Source: Bacteroidetes bacterium RIFCSPLOWO2_12_FULL_37_12 (lineage in GTDB: Bacteria > Bacteroidota > Bacteroidia > 2-12-FULL-37-12). From it: a stretch of 64,000 bases of DNA. Both the position numbers and the translations under genes were made by a program. This document shows, in pieces, positions 1 through 8,402 of this stretch (within the stretch, counting starts at the first letter, position 1; the number at the start of each line of letters is the position of its first letter). The notes beneath the pieces were generated by a model. It had not been told where the DNA came from and searched no databases. It saw nothing but the letters and a program-made list of their open reading frames with translations. The DNA lies in contig MEPC01000042.1 of assembly GCA_001769655.1 (NCBI GenBank), positions 219,125 through 283,124 of the forward strand, given 5' to 3'.

Positions 1-2773
1 CATCGCACCTGCCACCCGGATGATTAAGAGGATCTGAAATATTTTTTTTTCCATAAATTCCCAAGCCATTATTTTTATGTTTTCCATTGGTGTTAATCCA
101 ACTCCAGTTTAAGGAAGTCAAATTATATTTCCATAAATCTTTAAAGTAATTTGCGAGATAAGGGGTTTCATACCCGTATCCCCCAAAAATCATAAGGTTA
201 TTTTGATCTTTCCAGCCACCCATTCCTATTCTACCTGAAGGATTGTTTGTAACCGTATCCTGATTTAATGTCCCATAAATGTTTTGTTGATTGCATGCAT
301 CGGAACCCTTTAACCAGTACCATCGGTCAGTATTTATTTCAAATTTCCAAATATCATTGAGATAACCTGAACCAAAACGACCATATCCATAGCCACCAAA
401 AATAATCAGATTGCCACTACTATCTGAAATGCCCACTGTATTAGTGCGGCATCCAGGCATCATTGGATCACCCACTCCTGAATAAGAGCCAAACTGATTA
501 AGTTTCGTAAATCCTTTTTCGAAAGACCATTGGTTTGTAGATTTATTGTACTTCCAGAGAATATTCAAATAACCAAGACGTAACGAATCATCGTAGCCGT
601 ATCCACCAAATAAATATAGATTTCCATTATTATTTTCAATCAGAACCCCATTTTTTACACCACCTGGTTTTGCGTTGTCAGAGGGAATTTTGATAGTTCC
701 ATAGATTGCCGAAAGATTGATAAGTGGGAGTCCTTTTACTAATGACCATTTATTATTGATTGCATCGTACTTCCATAAATCAGATAAAAATCCTGTTTTT
801 GAATCTAAATCGTAACCATATCCTCCATAAAGCCATAAATTTTTATCTGAGTCGGAATAAATAGTCATTGCATCACTTCTTGCCGAAGGATTTGTGAGAG
901 AATCCAGAATATCTTTTCCTGTAGAATTAATAAATTTATCTCCATTAATCCAAGTCCAATTACCCGAGACCGGATTATATTTCCAAAGGTCGTTCAGGTA
1001 ACCTTGATTAATAGAATCATATCCATATCCACCGAAGAGCCAGAAATTTCCATTAACATCAGTCCATGCATTGGCATATTTTCTGGCACCTGGAAAATTG
1101 GTAGAACTTTCCACTCCTTTTTTACCATATTGGGCTGTAATCTTTGCATAGCCGTTATTTATCCAAGTCCATTTATCCGTTGAGGGATTATATTTCCAAA
1201 AATCATTCAAATAACCAGTCACAGACGAATCATATCCGAATCCTCCAAACATGTAGATAAACTGCTGGTTATCTTTCCAGAAAGCACTACCCTGTCTTGC
1301 TCCCGGGATGTTAAGGTCGGATTCAATATTTTTTTTGTAATAATGCGAAATGTTGTAATTATTATTGTCACCGGCTTCCCATATCCATTGATTGGTTGAC
1401 GGAATATAAGACCAAAGGTCTTTGAGATTATCAACGGGTCCTGAATATTCATAGCCGTAACCACCAAACAACCATATTTTATTGTTGACATCTTTCCAAA
1501 CAGTGGCACTCATACGCGAACCAGGACAATTAGAAGTGTCAGGCAATCCCATGGTACCGTATTTTCCATATTTATTTGAAATATCATTCCCATGTAGCCA
1601 AGTCCAAAATCCGGTGACAGGATCATATTTCCATAAATCATTCAGATATCCGGTGCCACTCTTACTATAACCGGTGCCACCAAAAAGAAAAAAACAACCT
1701 GAATTATCTTTCCAGAAAGAAGTGTAAATCCTTGACCCAGGATTATTTTCTAAGGCACCAGTACCTTTTATCCCATAGTTGCCAGCAGAATTAGGAGTAC
1801 TGTCACCACTCATCCACGTCCATGCTTTGTTATTCAAATCAAATTTCCAAAGATCATTCAAACTGCCCAAAGAGGAAGCCGCTCTGCCGGTGCCACCAAA
1901 AATATAGAGATTGTTATTATCATCCTGCCAGGTAGCAAACCCATACCGGGAGCCGGGAAGATTTTCGGGACTTGGTATTCCTTTAATGCCATATTTTCCG
2001 GAATGGTCCCCTTCGATGGCTCCACTCTCCCACGACCATAGTCCGCTGGAGACATCAAACCTCCATAAATCGCTCAGATAATTTTTTTCACCTTTAAAAT
2101 CATATCCATTTCCTCCATGAAGCCAAAAGTCACCATTTTTATCAACTGAACCTGATGCCTGGTCTCTTGCACCCGGGTAAGATGCAGAATCGGGAATGCT
2201 CACTTTTCCTTTTTTTCCTGGCATGTTTGGATTTTTCTCTCCATTAATCCAAACCCATTGATTAAGCTTAGGTGAATATTTCCATAAATCATTCAATAAT
2301 CCTGAAGAATTTTCCGAATAACCGGAACCGCCAAATAACCAGAGACAGGAGTCATTTCCTACCCAGGTAACCGCTTCTTTTCTTGCGCCTGGGTTTGATG
2401 AAAATGAAAAACTTCCCTTGTTTCCGTAAATACCTTTTTGATTAGGAATGTTATCGCCATTCATCCATGTCCATTGCTTTGTTTGAGGATTAAATGTCCA
2501 TAGGTCATTCAAGTATCCTGCGCCCGTTGGGTAATTATTGTCTTCACCACCGAATAGCCATAATAATCCATCGTTCGTAGTCCATGTCATCATATCTTTT
2601 CTCGCGCCGGGAGTATTTTCAGGCGCTGGAATATTTTTAGCGCCATAAAAAGCAGGCTGGTTTAAAAGAGAGTCACCACCCTCCCACATCCATGCGGCAG
2701 ATTGCGAAAATGCTTCATTATACAGAAGGGGAAAAAGCAAAGAAATCAATGAAATGCGAATGAAGTTTTTCAT
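1..2773 (-). CDS. Kelch-like repeat surface/secreted protein, C-terminus beyond window edge
   Basis: Reading the minus strand from the ATG at 2773, the frame stays open to base 1, giving 924 codons without a stop; the gene runs off the left edge. The first ~23 residues (MKNFIRISLISLLFPLLYNE...) form a signal peptide. The rest is at least 12 repeats of about 70-75 residues. Each has an FGGxGY core, a GYLNDLWKY segment, a W-T-W triplet and an N-x-PGAR stretch, as in long kelch/galactose-oxidase-type beta-propeller proteins. The likely C-terminal sorting tail lies outside the window. Such proteins are common exported proteins of Bacteroidota; ligand or substrate unknown. Repeat nature is seen directly; surface location is inferred. 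Confidence 0.85.
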   Translation of the reverse strand, partial: MKNFIRISLISLLFPLLYNEAFSQSAAWMWEGGDSLLNQPAFYGAKNIPAPENTPGARKDMMTWTTNDGLLWLFGGEDNNYPTGAGYLNDLWTFNPQTKQWTWMNGDNIPNQKGIYGNKGSFSFSSNPGARKEAVTWVGNDSCLWLFGGSGYSENSSGLLNDLWKYSPKLNQWVWINGEKNPNMPGKKGKVSIPDSASYPGARDQASGSVDKNGDFWLHGGNGYDFKGEKNYLSDLWRFDVSSGLWSWESGAIEGDHSGKYGIKGIPSPENLPGSRYGFATWQDDNNNLYIFGGTGRAASSLGSLNDLWKFDLNNKAWTWMSGDSTPNSAGNYGIKGTGALENNPGSRIYTSFWKDNSGCFFLFGGTGYSKSGTGYLNDLWKYDPVTGFWTWLHGNDISNKYGKYGTMGLPDTSNCPGSRMSATVWKDVNNKIWLFGGYGYEYSGPVDNLKDLWSYIPSTNQWIWEAGDNNNYNISHYYKKNIESDLNIPGARQGSAFWKDNQQFIYMFGGFGYDSSVTGYLNDFWKYNPSTDKWTWINNGYAKITAQYGKKGVESSTNFPGARKYANAWTDVNGNFWLFGGYGYDSINQGYLNDLWKYNPVSGNWTWINGDKFINSTGKDILDSLTNPSARSDAMTIYSDSDKNLWLYGGYGYDLDSKTGFLSDLWKYDAINNKWSLVKGLPLINLSAIYGTIKIPSDNAKPGGVKNGVLIENNNGNLYLFGGYGYDDSLRLGYLNILWKYNKSTNQWSFEKGFTKLNQFGSYSGVGDPMMPGCRTNTVGISDSSGNLIIFGGYGYGRFGSGYLNDIWKFEINTDRWYWLKGSDACNQQNIYGTLNQDTVTNNPSGRIGMGGWKDQNNLMIFGGYGYETPYLANYFKDLWKYNLTSLNWSWINTNGKHKNNGLGIYGKKNISDPLNHPGGRCD

Positions 2774-2888
2774 TGATGCGGGATAACGATGATTAGTATA
2801 GGGTAAGGAAAATCAAATATAATACATTAAAATGAAAAATCAAAGTAAAAAGTTTTTTTTCTTTTGAGCACTTTTAAAATATTTGTAG

Positions 2889-3053
2889 TTATACTGCAAT
2901 CGGTATAAATTATGTGTACTTTGGATGATGGTTATATGGTTAAATGGTTAAATGGTTATATGGTTATATGGTTATATAGTTATATGGTTATATGGTTATA
3001 TGGTTATATGGTTATTTAGATATTTACTGAAATATGATCCGTTTACAGCATAG
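2889..3053. repeat. MITE-like element with internal 8-bp tandem repeat (copy 1)
   Basis: Ends form an imperfect inverted repeat (TTATACTGCAATCGG at 2889-2903 against the complement of CCGTTTACAGCATAG at 3039-3053). The middle, 2928-3015, is eleven consecutive 8-bp units of the ATGGTTAT/ATGGTTAA type. Flanks inside the ends (GTGTACTTTGGATG on the left, ACTGAAAT...TCCGTTTA on the right) recur at 14122-14246, so this is a dispersed element and not only a microsatellite. No coding capacity. Confidence 0.7.
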
Positions 3054-3227
3054 TTAGTCGGAAGTTGGAAACTGGAAGCTGGAAGTAAAAAGTTATTCAC
3101 TTTTATTGAATAAACTCCTTTTACTAATTAAGAATCAAAAAGTTACATTGATAGATTAATGTATTAGTTGAATGAGAACTCTGAGTTCTGATTGTAAGGC
3201 ACAAATCTGAGCTTTCCATTTTACTTT
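3054..3227. other. Non-coding gap, short GGAAG-type repeats
   Basis: Between the repeat element and the TrpR-like gene. Near 3060-3087 there is a short purine-rich iteration of GGAAGTTGGAAACTGGAAG type. No gene, RNA or clear promoter is seen in the rest. Confidence 0.4.
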
Positions 3228-3512
3228 TCAATCCCAACCCAAGCCCAACATTCGTTCCATGAATGCCTGGTAGCCCTTATTTCCGGTTTTAAGCCATTTT
3301 GAAATACGGGCAATGGTTGCTGAACTAAGTCCTGTGGTGAACTCAATTTCAGTGTATGGGTTTCTTTTAGAAAGCATTTTGGCGGCTTTCCAGCGATTAC
3401 TCATTTCGAGTAATTCTTTAGGAGTGAGTAAATCGAAAAGAAATTTTCGCATGGTTTCCGGATTATCTTCCAATGAGAGCAACCGGATAAGCTGATCAGT
3501 TTCTTTGTTCAT
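3228..3512 (-). CDS. YerC/YecD-type TrpR-related DNA-binding protein
   Basis: A 94-residue protein resembling the TrpR-superfamily proteins called YerC/YecD. Residues ~30-85 hold the helix-turn-helix region: LTPKELLEMSNRW, then TEIEFTTGLSSATIARISKWL, ending in a GNKGYQ segment typical of the family. It probably acts as a small dimeric transcriptional regulator; its target is unknown. Length matches the family. The ATG at 3512 is preceded by a good Bacteroidota promoter (3571-3601, minus strand), giving a leader of about 50 nt. It is divergent from folB. Family assignment is strong; regulatory role is by family. Confidence 0.85.
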   Translation of the reverse strand: MNKETDQLIRLLSLEDNPETMRKFLFDLLTPKELLEMSNRWKAAKMLSKRNPYTEIEFTTGLSSATIARISKWLKTGNKGYQAFMERMLGLGWD

Positions 3513-3570
3513 AGAAAAGAATCATAAGAATTGTTAAATAATTAATAATTTAGGCGATTAAATCCCCGCA

Positions 3571-3601
3571 CAAAGGTAATACTTTAAATCGTTAAATTCA
3601 A
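3571..3601 (-). promoter_or_regulatory. Predicted Bacteroidota promoter for the TrpR-like gene
   Basis: On the minus strand: TTG (complement of 3599-3601), 20-bp spacer, TACCTTTG (complement of 3571-3578). This is an exact fit to TTG-N19-21-TAnnTTTG. Confidence 0.6.
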
Positions 3602-3607
3602 ATTCAG

Positions 3608-3982
3608 ATGAAAAAAATTTCAGATATAGCAAAAATTTCGCTTGAAGGAATGGAATTTTTTGCAAATCATGGATATTATGATGAGGAACAGAAAATAGGG
3701 AATAAGTTTGGTGTGGATGTTTCCATCATGGTTGATGTTTACAAAGCAGAAGAAAGCGATTCACTTTCTCAAACCGTAAACTATGAAAAACTTTACACCA
3801 TAGTAAAAGAGGAGATGATTAAGCCATCCCGGTTGCTGGAAAATATCGGAAACCGGATAATTCAGCGGGTGTTTGATGCTTTTTCAAAAGTGAATACGGT
3901 GGAGGTTACGGTTTCGAAGTTTAATCCGCCGGTAGGAGGGATTTGCAAACGGGCGAAAATACATTTGAAAAGGGAGAGGTAA
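3608..3982 (+). CDS. folB: Dihydroneopterin aldolase
   Basis: 124 residues, usual FolB length. It converts 7,8-dihydroneopterin to 6-hydroxymethyl-7,8-dihydropterin in cytoplasmic folate synthesis. Family features: ISLEGMEFFANHGYYDEEQ near the N-terminus with the conserved substrate-region Glu (E21/E25), SLSQTVNYEKLY around residues 53-64, LLENIGNRI near 78, and the C-terminal VTVSKFNPPVGG segment. Start is the ATG at 3608. It is a single gene, divergent from the TrpR-like gene and followed by a repeat element and a hairpin terminator. Alternative: a FolX-like epimerase, less likely given the neighbourhood-independent signature. Confidence 0.93.
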   Translation: MKKISDIAKISLEGMEFFANHGYYDEEQKIGNKFGVDVSIMVDVYKAEESDSLSQTVNYEKLYTIVKEEMIKPSRLLENIGNRIIQRVFDAFSKVNTVEVTVSKFNPPVGGICKRAKIHLKRER

Positions 3983-4006
3983 GGGTATTATTTTATACCG
4001 ATGGTA

Positions 4007-4153
4007 TATACCAAACCAACTCATTTTTTAGAAAAAAAACATGTAACACTAAACAAAAAATGAATAATTTCTAAGTACTCAACTCCTTTAACATTAATTA
4101 TTTTTTGTTATATGTTATTCATTTTTTTCAGAAACCTGTTTACCTTTGGTATA
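4007..4153. repeat. Short inverted-repeat element, TATACCAA family (copy 1)
   Basis: 147 bp bounded by TATACCAAA (4007-4015) and TTTGGTATA (4145-4153), non-coding. Read on the minus strand, its first ~65 bp match the sequence starting at 47862, including a shared AATGAATAACATATAAC block. The terminal sequence also resembles the ends of the element at 38951-39149. MITE-like; no transposase seen. Confidence 0.65.
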
Positions 4154-4172
4154 GTTTGGAATATAAAACAAA

Positions 4173-4199
4173 AACCCTCTCGCTAAGAGCAAGAGGGTT
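4173..4199. terminator. Bidirectional hairpin terminator
   Basis: Stem AACCCTCT (4173-4180) and AGAGGGTT (4192-4199) with an 11-nt loop, followed by a T-run on the plus strand and flanked by an A-run that gives T's on the minus strand. It lies between convergent folB and the lipoprotein gene. Confidence 0.8.
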
Positions 4200-4230
4200 T
4201 TTTTTAAAAAATTATTATATAGCTGAACAG

Positions 4231-5160
4231 TTAATTGCTACATCCCATAGATCCAAAACCCGCAACCTTCTTAAATTTGACATCTTCATCTATATCATCT
4301 AACCCTTGTCCGGATTCAAATGAAAATTGCAAGTATTCTCCGTTAAAGCCAATGTTTCCACCTGAAACGTTTAGTTTTCCTTTACTGGATAATGAGAAAG
4401 CGGGCGCACGAAAATCTACAACAACAGATAATCCTTTGTCAGCAAGTTTATCCGTGTTATTTTCCATGTCTTGTGCACTCTCAGCCCAATTAAGAACATC
4501 ATAAGAACCAGATGCACGTTCGGCATAAACTATGTAAACAGCCATCCCATTGAAAAACTCAAATGGGTTTTCCTTAGCAGATGAATCTCCTGAAGATGTA
4601 TCACCTGCAGATGTATTTCCTTCCAATAACTTTTTAAAATCACCACTTATTCCTAACACTACGGAAACCCCTGAAAACATGGAGTCGCTTCCAAACATGT
4701 TTAGCCCCATGGCTTCATCAGAAGCAGAAAAACAAAACGTGTAATTAATGTTTAAGCTAGTTTTTCCGGCTATAACAGTTCCACCGCCTGAAACAGAACC
4801 AAACGCATTGGCTGACACATATAAAATGCCACCGCCATTTGGACTTTCGACAAATTCAACACCTTCCGAAGATGAAAAATTAAAACCTTCGTTTGGTTCA
4901 GCAAAAGAAAAACCGCCGTCTCTGAGATTTGCAGTACCTAATACCTTTTTGTTTCCGGTATCAACAATTTTGATTTTGTTAATTCGGTTTAACGCCCTCT
5001 GGGCTTTATCCATAACAGTTTTATCGTCTGTAACAGTTGTTGATGTGCCACCATTGCCGGGTACTGGACATTCATTAGTACAGGACGAAATAATAAAAAG
5101 TGACATAAAAATTAATGCACCACAGAGGGACATTAATTTAAAATTTTTAATCGTTTTCAT
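4231..5160 (-). CDS. Lipoprotein of unknown function
   Basis: 309 residues. The N-terminus (MKTIKNFKLMSLCGALIF...) is a signal peptide with a lipobox ending ISSC, so the mature protein begins with a lipidated Cys at about residue 27. The mature part is Gly/Ser-rich with beta-strand-like stretches, ending GFGSMGCSN. No domain is recognised. It follows the beta-barrel gene by 49 bp in the same direction, so the two probably form an operon and may act together at the outer membrane. Secretion signal seen; function unknown. Confidence 0.7.
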   Translation of the reverse strand: MKTIKNFKLMSLCGALIFMSLFIISSCTNECPVPGNGGTSTTVTDDKTVMDKAQRALNRINKIKIVDTGNKKVLGTANLRDGGFSFAEPNEGFNFSSSEGVEFVESPNGGGILYVSANAFGSVSGGGTVIAGKTSLNINYTFCFSASDEAMGLNMFGSDSMFSGVSVVLGISGDFKKLLEGNTSAGDTSSGDSSAKENPFEFFNGMAVYIVYAERASGSYDVLNWAESAQDMENNTDKLADKGLSVVVDFRAPAFSLSSKGKLNVSGGNIGFNGEYLQFSFESGQGLDDIDEDVKFKKVAGFGSMGCSN

Positions 5161-5209
5161 AACAATATATTTTTGGAATAATTAAATTGAATTAATATCC
5201 AATCAGAAA

Positions 5210-5878
5210 TTAGAATATCCAGCCCAATCTGAGTTGACCATTAACATTTGGACCGAAGTTAAGGGTTGAACCTTGCTCTTCGTCTCTTGGAGCTACTGCG
5301 CCTTCGGCATCAGTACTTCTTTTTATTGTTGATTTCGATGTCATGGCAAAACCAAAACCTAATTCAGCTCCCAAATACGCGTGTTTTGTAAAATACCAGT
5401 CAAATCCGCAAGGAGCGTTTAATCCAATTCGGAGCCATCCATCTTTTCCAGTTTCAGTCATGGTATCTATTTTTTTGGATTTTGTCTGTGTTTTGCTTGT
5501 GCTGGTTTTCATACCAAAATCAACCACTACTCCGCAATATGGCGATAGACGGTCAGTGCCTGCCATGTGAAACTCAATACCGGGTGTCAAACCAAATGTA
5601 AAACTTGATTCGGTATCCTCCAGTTTGAGTGAATCTGTAGAATTATCATCATAATGAACTTTGCCTTCACTTGTCATCCCGATAAAAAGATTTGCTCTGT
5701 AAGCGCTCGTTCCTGAGAACATCCTAAATTGTAAGCCATTGATTCCAACCGGGCTTCCACTTAAGGGAGCAAATTGAAGTTCTATGGATTTATCTCCTGA
5801 ACCAGGTTTCATGTCTTGTGCTTGGTTAGAAAGTGCAATAGTTAAAATAACTATCAATAAGAAGAATGACTTTTTCAT
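5210..5878 (-). CDS. Outer-membrane beta-barrel protein
   Basis: 222 residues. Signal peptide MKKSFFLLIVILTIALSNQAQ, then alternating hydrophobic/polar strands with glycine and aromatic residues, and a C-terminal GQLRLGWIF ending in Phe, as in outer-membrane beta-barrels. Recurrent turns such as FGLTPGIEFHMAG and YLGAELGFGFAM suggest an 8- to 10-strand porin-like or OmpA-like barrel. First gene of a likely two-gene operon with the lipoprotein downstream. Exact role unknown; could also be a structural outer-membrane protein. Confidence 0.75.
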   Translation of the reverse strand: MKKSFFLLIVILTIALSNQAQDMKPGSGDKSIELQFAPLSGSPVGINGLQFRMFSGTSAYRANLFIGMTSEGKVHYDDNSTDSLKLEDTESSFTFGLTPGIEFHMAGTDRLSPYCGVVVDFGMKTSTSKTQTKSKKIDTMTETGKDGWLRIGLNAPCGFDWYFTKHAYLGAELGFGFAMTSKSTIKRSTDAEGAVAPRDEEQGSTLNFGPNVNGQLRLGWIF

Positions 5879-6241
5879 TTTTTTTTTAGTTTTTTCAGAG
5901 AGTTTTTTCTCCGATTAGTTTATAGGAAGTTTTATATTTTTTAAAAGCTTACTATTCTCACGAATGATTATCACTTTCAAAAAACTAAGAAAATCAGACC
6001 TCCATTAACAGATTTTCCCATAAAAACTTTGCAAAAATATGTTATTTTCATTAAAACACAAGTTTTTTATTAAAAAAATTGCCTTTATGAAATAATTGAT
6101 GGCTTTCTGCGTTAATTAAATACAGGGGGGTTAATAATTTTATCTTACTAAAGTGACCTATTCAATGGTACTTTTATATTTCTAAATTAAAAAATATTAA
6201 ATTTCTTTTGAAAATTTAACCTGTATTAACATCTAATTTGC
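5879..6241. other. AT-rich divergent promoter region
   Basis: 363 nt between two divergent envelope genes. It holds the predicted minus-strand promoter at 6032-6061. For the plus-strand gene only a weak TACTTTTA near 6170 is seen. No small gene or RNA recognised. Confidence 0.5.
6032..6061 (-). promoter_or_regulatory. Predicted promoter for the beta-barrel/lipoprotein pair
   Basis: Minus strand: TTG (complement of 6059-6061), 19-bp spacer, TATTTTTG (complement of 6032-6039), an exact consensus match; it implies a leader of about 150 nt. Confidence 0.5.
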
Positions 6242-8389
6242 ATGAATAAATTTATACAAACCAATTTGATTTCACACAAAAAGGTGGCTCTCCTTTTTCT
6301 GGTTTTTTCGTTTGTTAAAGTAAATGCACAAACCATCTACTATTCCGTAACTAATGGAAAAATTGTGCAATGGGAAAACAACTCAAGTTGGACAACGGGC
6401 TCGTATGGTAGCGGATTTAATACAGGGAATTATCCAAAAGCAGGAGATATTGCTTATATTAAGGGCTGTGAAATGGAAATCCGAAATCAAAATGCGGGCT
6501 GTGCTCAGGTATTTTTAGAAGCGACCAATTCTCAAGAGACCAAATTTGAGTTGCAAGCCGGTAAGACCATGTCCATTTCCGGTAACTTATCGGCAGTAGC
6601 TAATGCCACTTCTAAAAAAATCCATATTCATGTTCAGGATGCAAATTGCACATTAAACATTGGTGGGAATGTAATAGCCCGTAAAACAGGAGGTACATCC
6701 CAAAAAATAGAATTTTTATTTGAGAAAAATTCAACGACAACTGTTGCAGGAGATTTTAATTCCTACTATGAAAGCGGAAAAAACAATATCTCCGTGGAAA
6801 TAAAAAATACTGCCAAGGTAACTATCTCAGGAAATCTCCTGATGGATTATTCCGGCGGTGTGGAAAGAATTGATGTGTCAGTAAGCAATCAGGGTTTGTT
6901 ACAGGTAGTCGGAAATATTCAATACATAGCCACTAATCAGGGAAAAACAAAAATAACGCTTCGTGACGATGGTTCTGTATTAAAGATTGGAGGTAATTTT
7001 ATCCGTGGAGATGCAGGAAAAGGACAGAATTACGGAGTACTAAATTGTCTGAATAAATCAACAGTCCGGTTTAATGGAAATACTCAACAATTAGTAGGGG
7101 AAAATGCAGGTGCAGGGACTGATTTCTTTTATTATAAAAATGTAGTTATTGAAAGCACCAGTCCGGTTTCGCCACAGCTTTTGCTTGAAAAAAATGAAGG
7201 AGGCGGCGCTACCATAAATGGCACTATCACCTTTAATTCCGGAGTATTAAAGTTAGGAAGCCAACCGTTGATAATTACAGCAAATGGTTCCATCGCAGGC
7301 GGAAATTCCAACAGCTACATTAATGCCACTACTTTTAACGGTGGAGTGGTACGCAAAAATTATACTGGGAACTTTTCACAATTATTTCCTGTCGGTGATA
7401 ATAATGATTATACTCCGTTGACATTTGCGAGAAACAGTGGCAACAGCAATGGCACTTACATTACAATAAGTGTCACTGACGACCTTCATCCAAACTTTTT
7501 AAATACGGATAATGTGATTTCCAGGTATTGGAGAATAAATTCAGGGGGTGTCACTACTATAAATTATTCCCTTACTTACAATTATACAGACGCCGATGTC
7601 ACTGGTTCTGAAGCCAGCATGTATGCTGTAAGATGGGATGGCACCTCCTGGGGCGAATTTGGTCTGGCGGATGCAAACAACAACCGGTTAAACATCAATT
7701 CTCTTACATCAATCCCCATGAATCATGATTTCACGGGAGCGGCATCATCAGCGCTACCACTTGATTTGCTTAGTTTTTCAGGAAAACAAGATGGAGCAGG
7801 TACGTTACTTGAATGGGAAACAAGTTCCTCTATTAACGGTAAAAGTTTCCATGTTGAATATTCCAAAGATTTAAAAAAATTTATTGAGTTGGGCTTTGTA
7901 AATGAAGGAGAAATAGCAGGAGAAAAACAAAAATATTCCTACGCTGATTTTTCCAAAAAAACTCCCGGTGTATATTATTACCGTCTTAACCAGGTTGATA
8001 TAAATGGAGAAACAAAATTATCAAACGTAATAGCCATACCTGTAAGAAATGAATCCGATGAATTTACTGTTTCTGCCAACTATCCCAATCCGGTAAATAA
8101 AAGTGATCGATACACGCGAATTAATGTTACGCTTCCTGCTGAAGGAGAGGTCAGGATTTTAATTTATGACAGGAAGGGGCAATTATGGAGGAGCGCCACA
8201 AGGGTACTACCGGCAGGAGAAACTATACTGGAACTTGAAACATCAAATCTCCCGGAGGGAACATATCTCTATACATTAAATTATGAGTTCAAAACACTAA
8301 CAAGAAAATTTTACCGGTTAAGCAAGCCCATAAAAGAGGAGTGGGAGAAAAAGGGGGACGGATATTTATCGGGGACAACGGGGAAATAA
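6242..8389 (+). CDS. T9SS-sorted cell-surface protein
   Basis: 715 residues. Signal peptide ~1-30 (hydrophobic core VALLFLVFSFVKVNA). Residues ~30-500 are a long beta-rich repetitive region with many G-N-x-x motifs, like beta-helix surface proteins. The C-terminal ~80 residues form a type A T9SS sorting domain: VSANYPNPVNKS, VRILIYDRKGQ, LPAGE, LPEGTYLYTL, followed by the basic end KTLTRKFYRLSK. About 17 extra residues follow the normal end, perhaps a later read-through of an old stop. Exported through the outer membrane and probably surface-anchored. Substrate unknown. Convergent with the helicase gene 13 bp away. Confidence 0.8.
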   Translation: MNKFIQTNLISHKKVALLFLVFSFVKVNAQTIYYSVTNGKIVQWENNSSWTTGSYGSGFNTGNYPKAGDIAYIKGCEMEIRNQNAGCAQVFLEATNSQETKFELQAGKTMSISGNLSAVANATSKKIHIHVQDANCTLNIGGNVIARKTGGTSQKIEFLFEKNSTTTVAGDFNSYYESGKNNISVEIKNTAKVTISGNLLMDYSGGVERIDVSVSNQGLLQVVGNIQYIATNQGKTKITLRDDGSVLKIGGNFIRGDAGKGQNYGVLNCLNKSTVRFNGNTQQLVGENAGAGTDFFYYKNVVIESTSPVSPQLLLEKNEGGGATINGTITFNSGVLKLGSQPLIITANGSIAGGNSNSYINATTFNGGVVRKNYTGNFSQLFPVGDNNDYTPLTFARNSGNSNGTYITISVTDDLHPNFLNTDNVISRYWRINSGGVTTINYSLTYNYTDADVTGSEASMYAVRWDGTSWGEFGLADANNNRLNINSLTSIPMNHDFTGAASSALPLDLLSFSGKQDGAGTLLEWETSSSINGKSFHVEYSKDLKKFIELGFVNEGEIAGEKQKYSYADFSKKTPGVYYYRLNQVDINGETKLSNVIAIPVRNESDEFTVSANYPNPVNKSDRYTRINVTLPAEGEVRILIYDRKGQLWRSATRVLPAGETILELETSNLPEGTYLYTLNYEFKTLTRKFYRLSKPIKEEWEKKGDGYLSGTTGK

Positions 8390-8402
8390 ATGGAAAAGCA
8401 TA

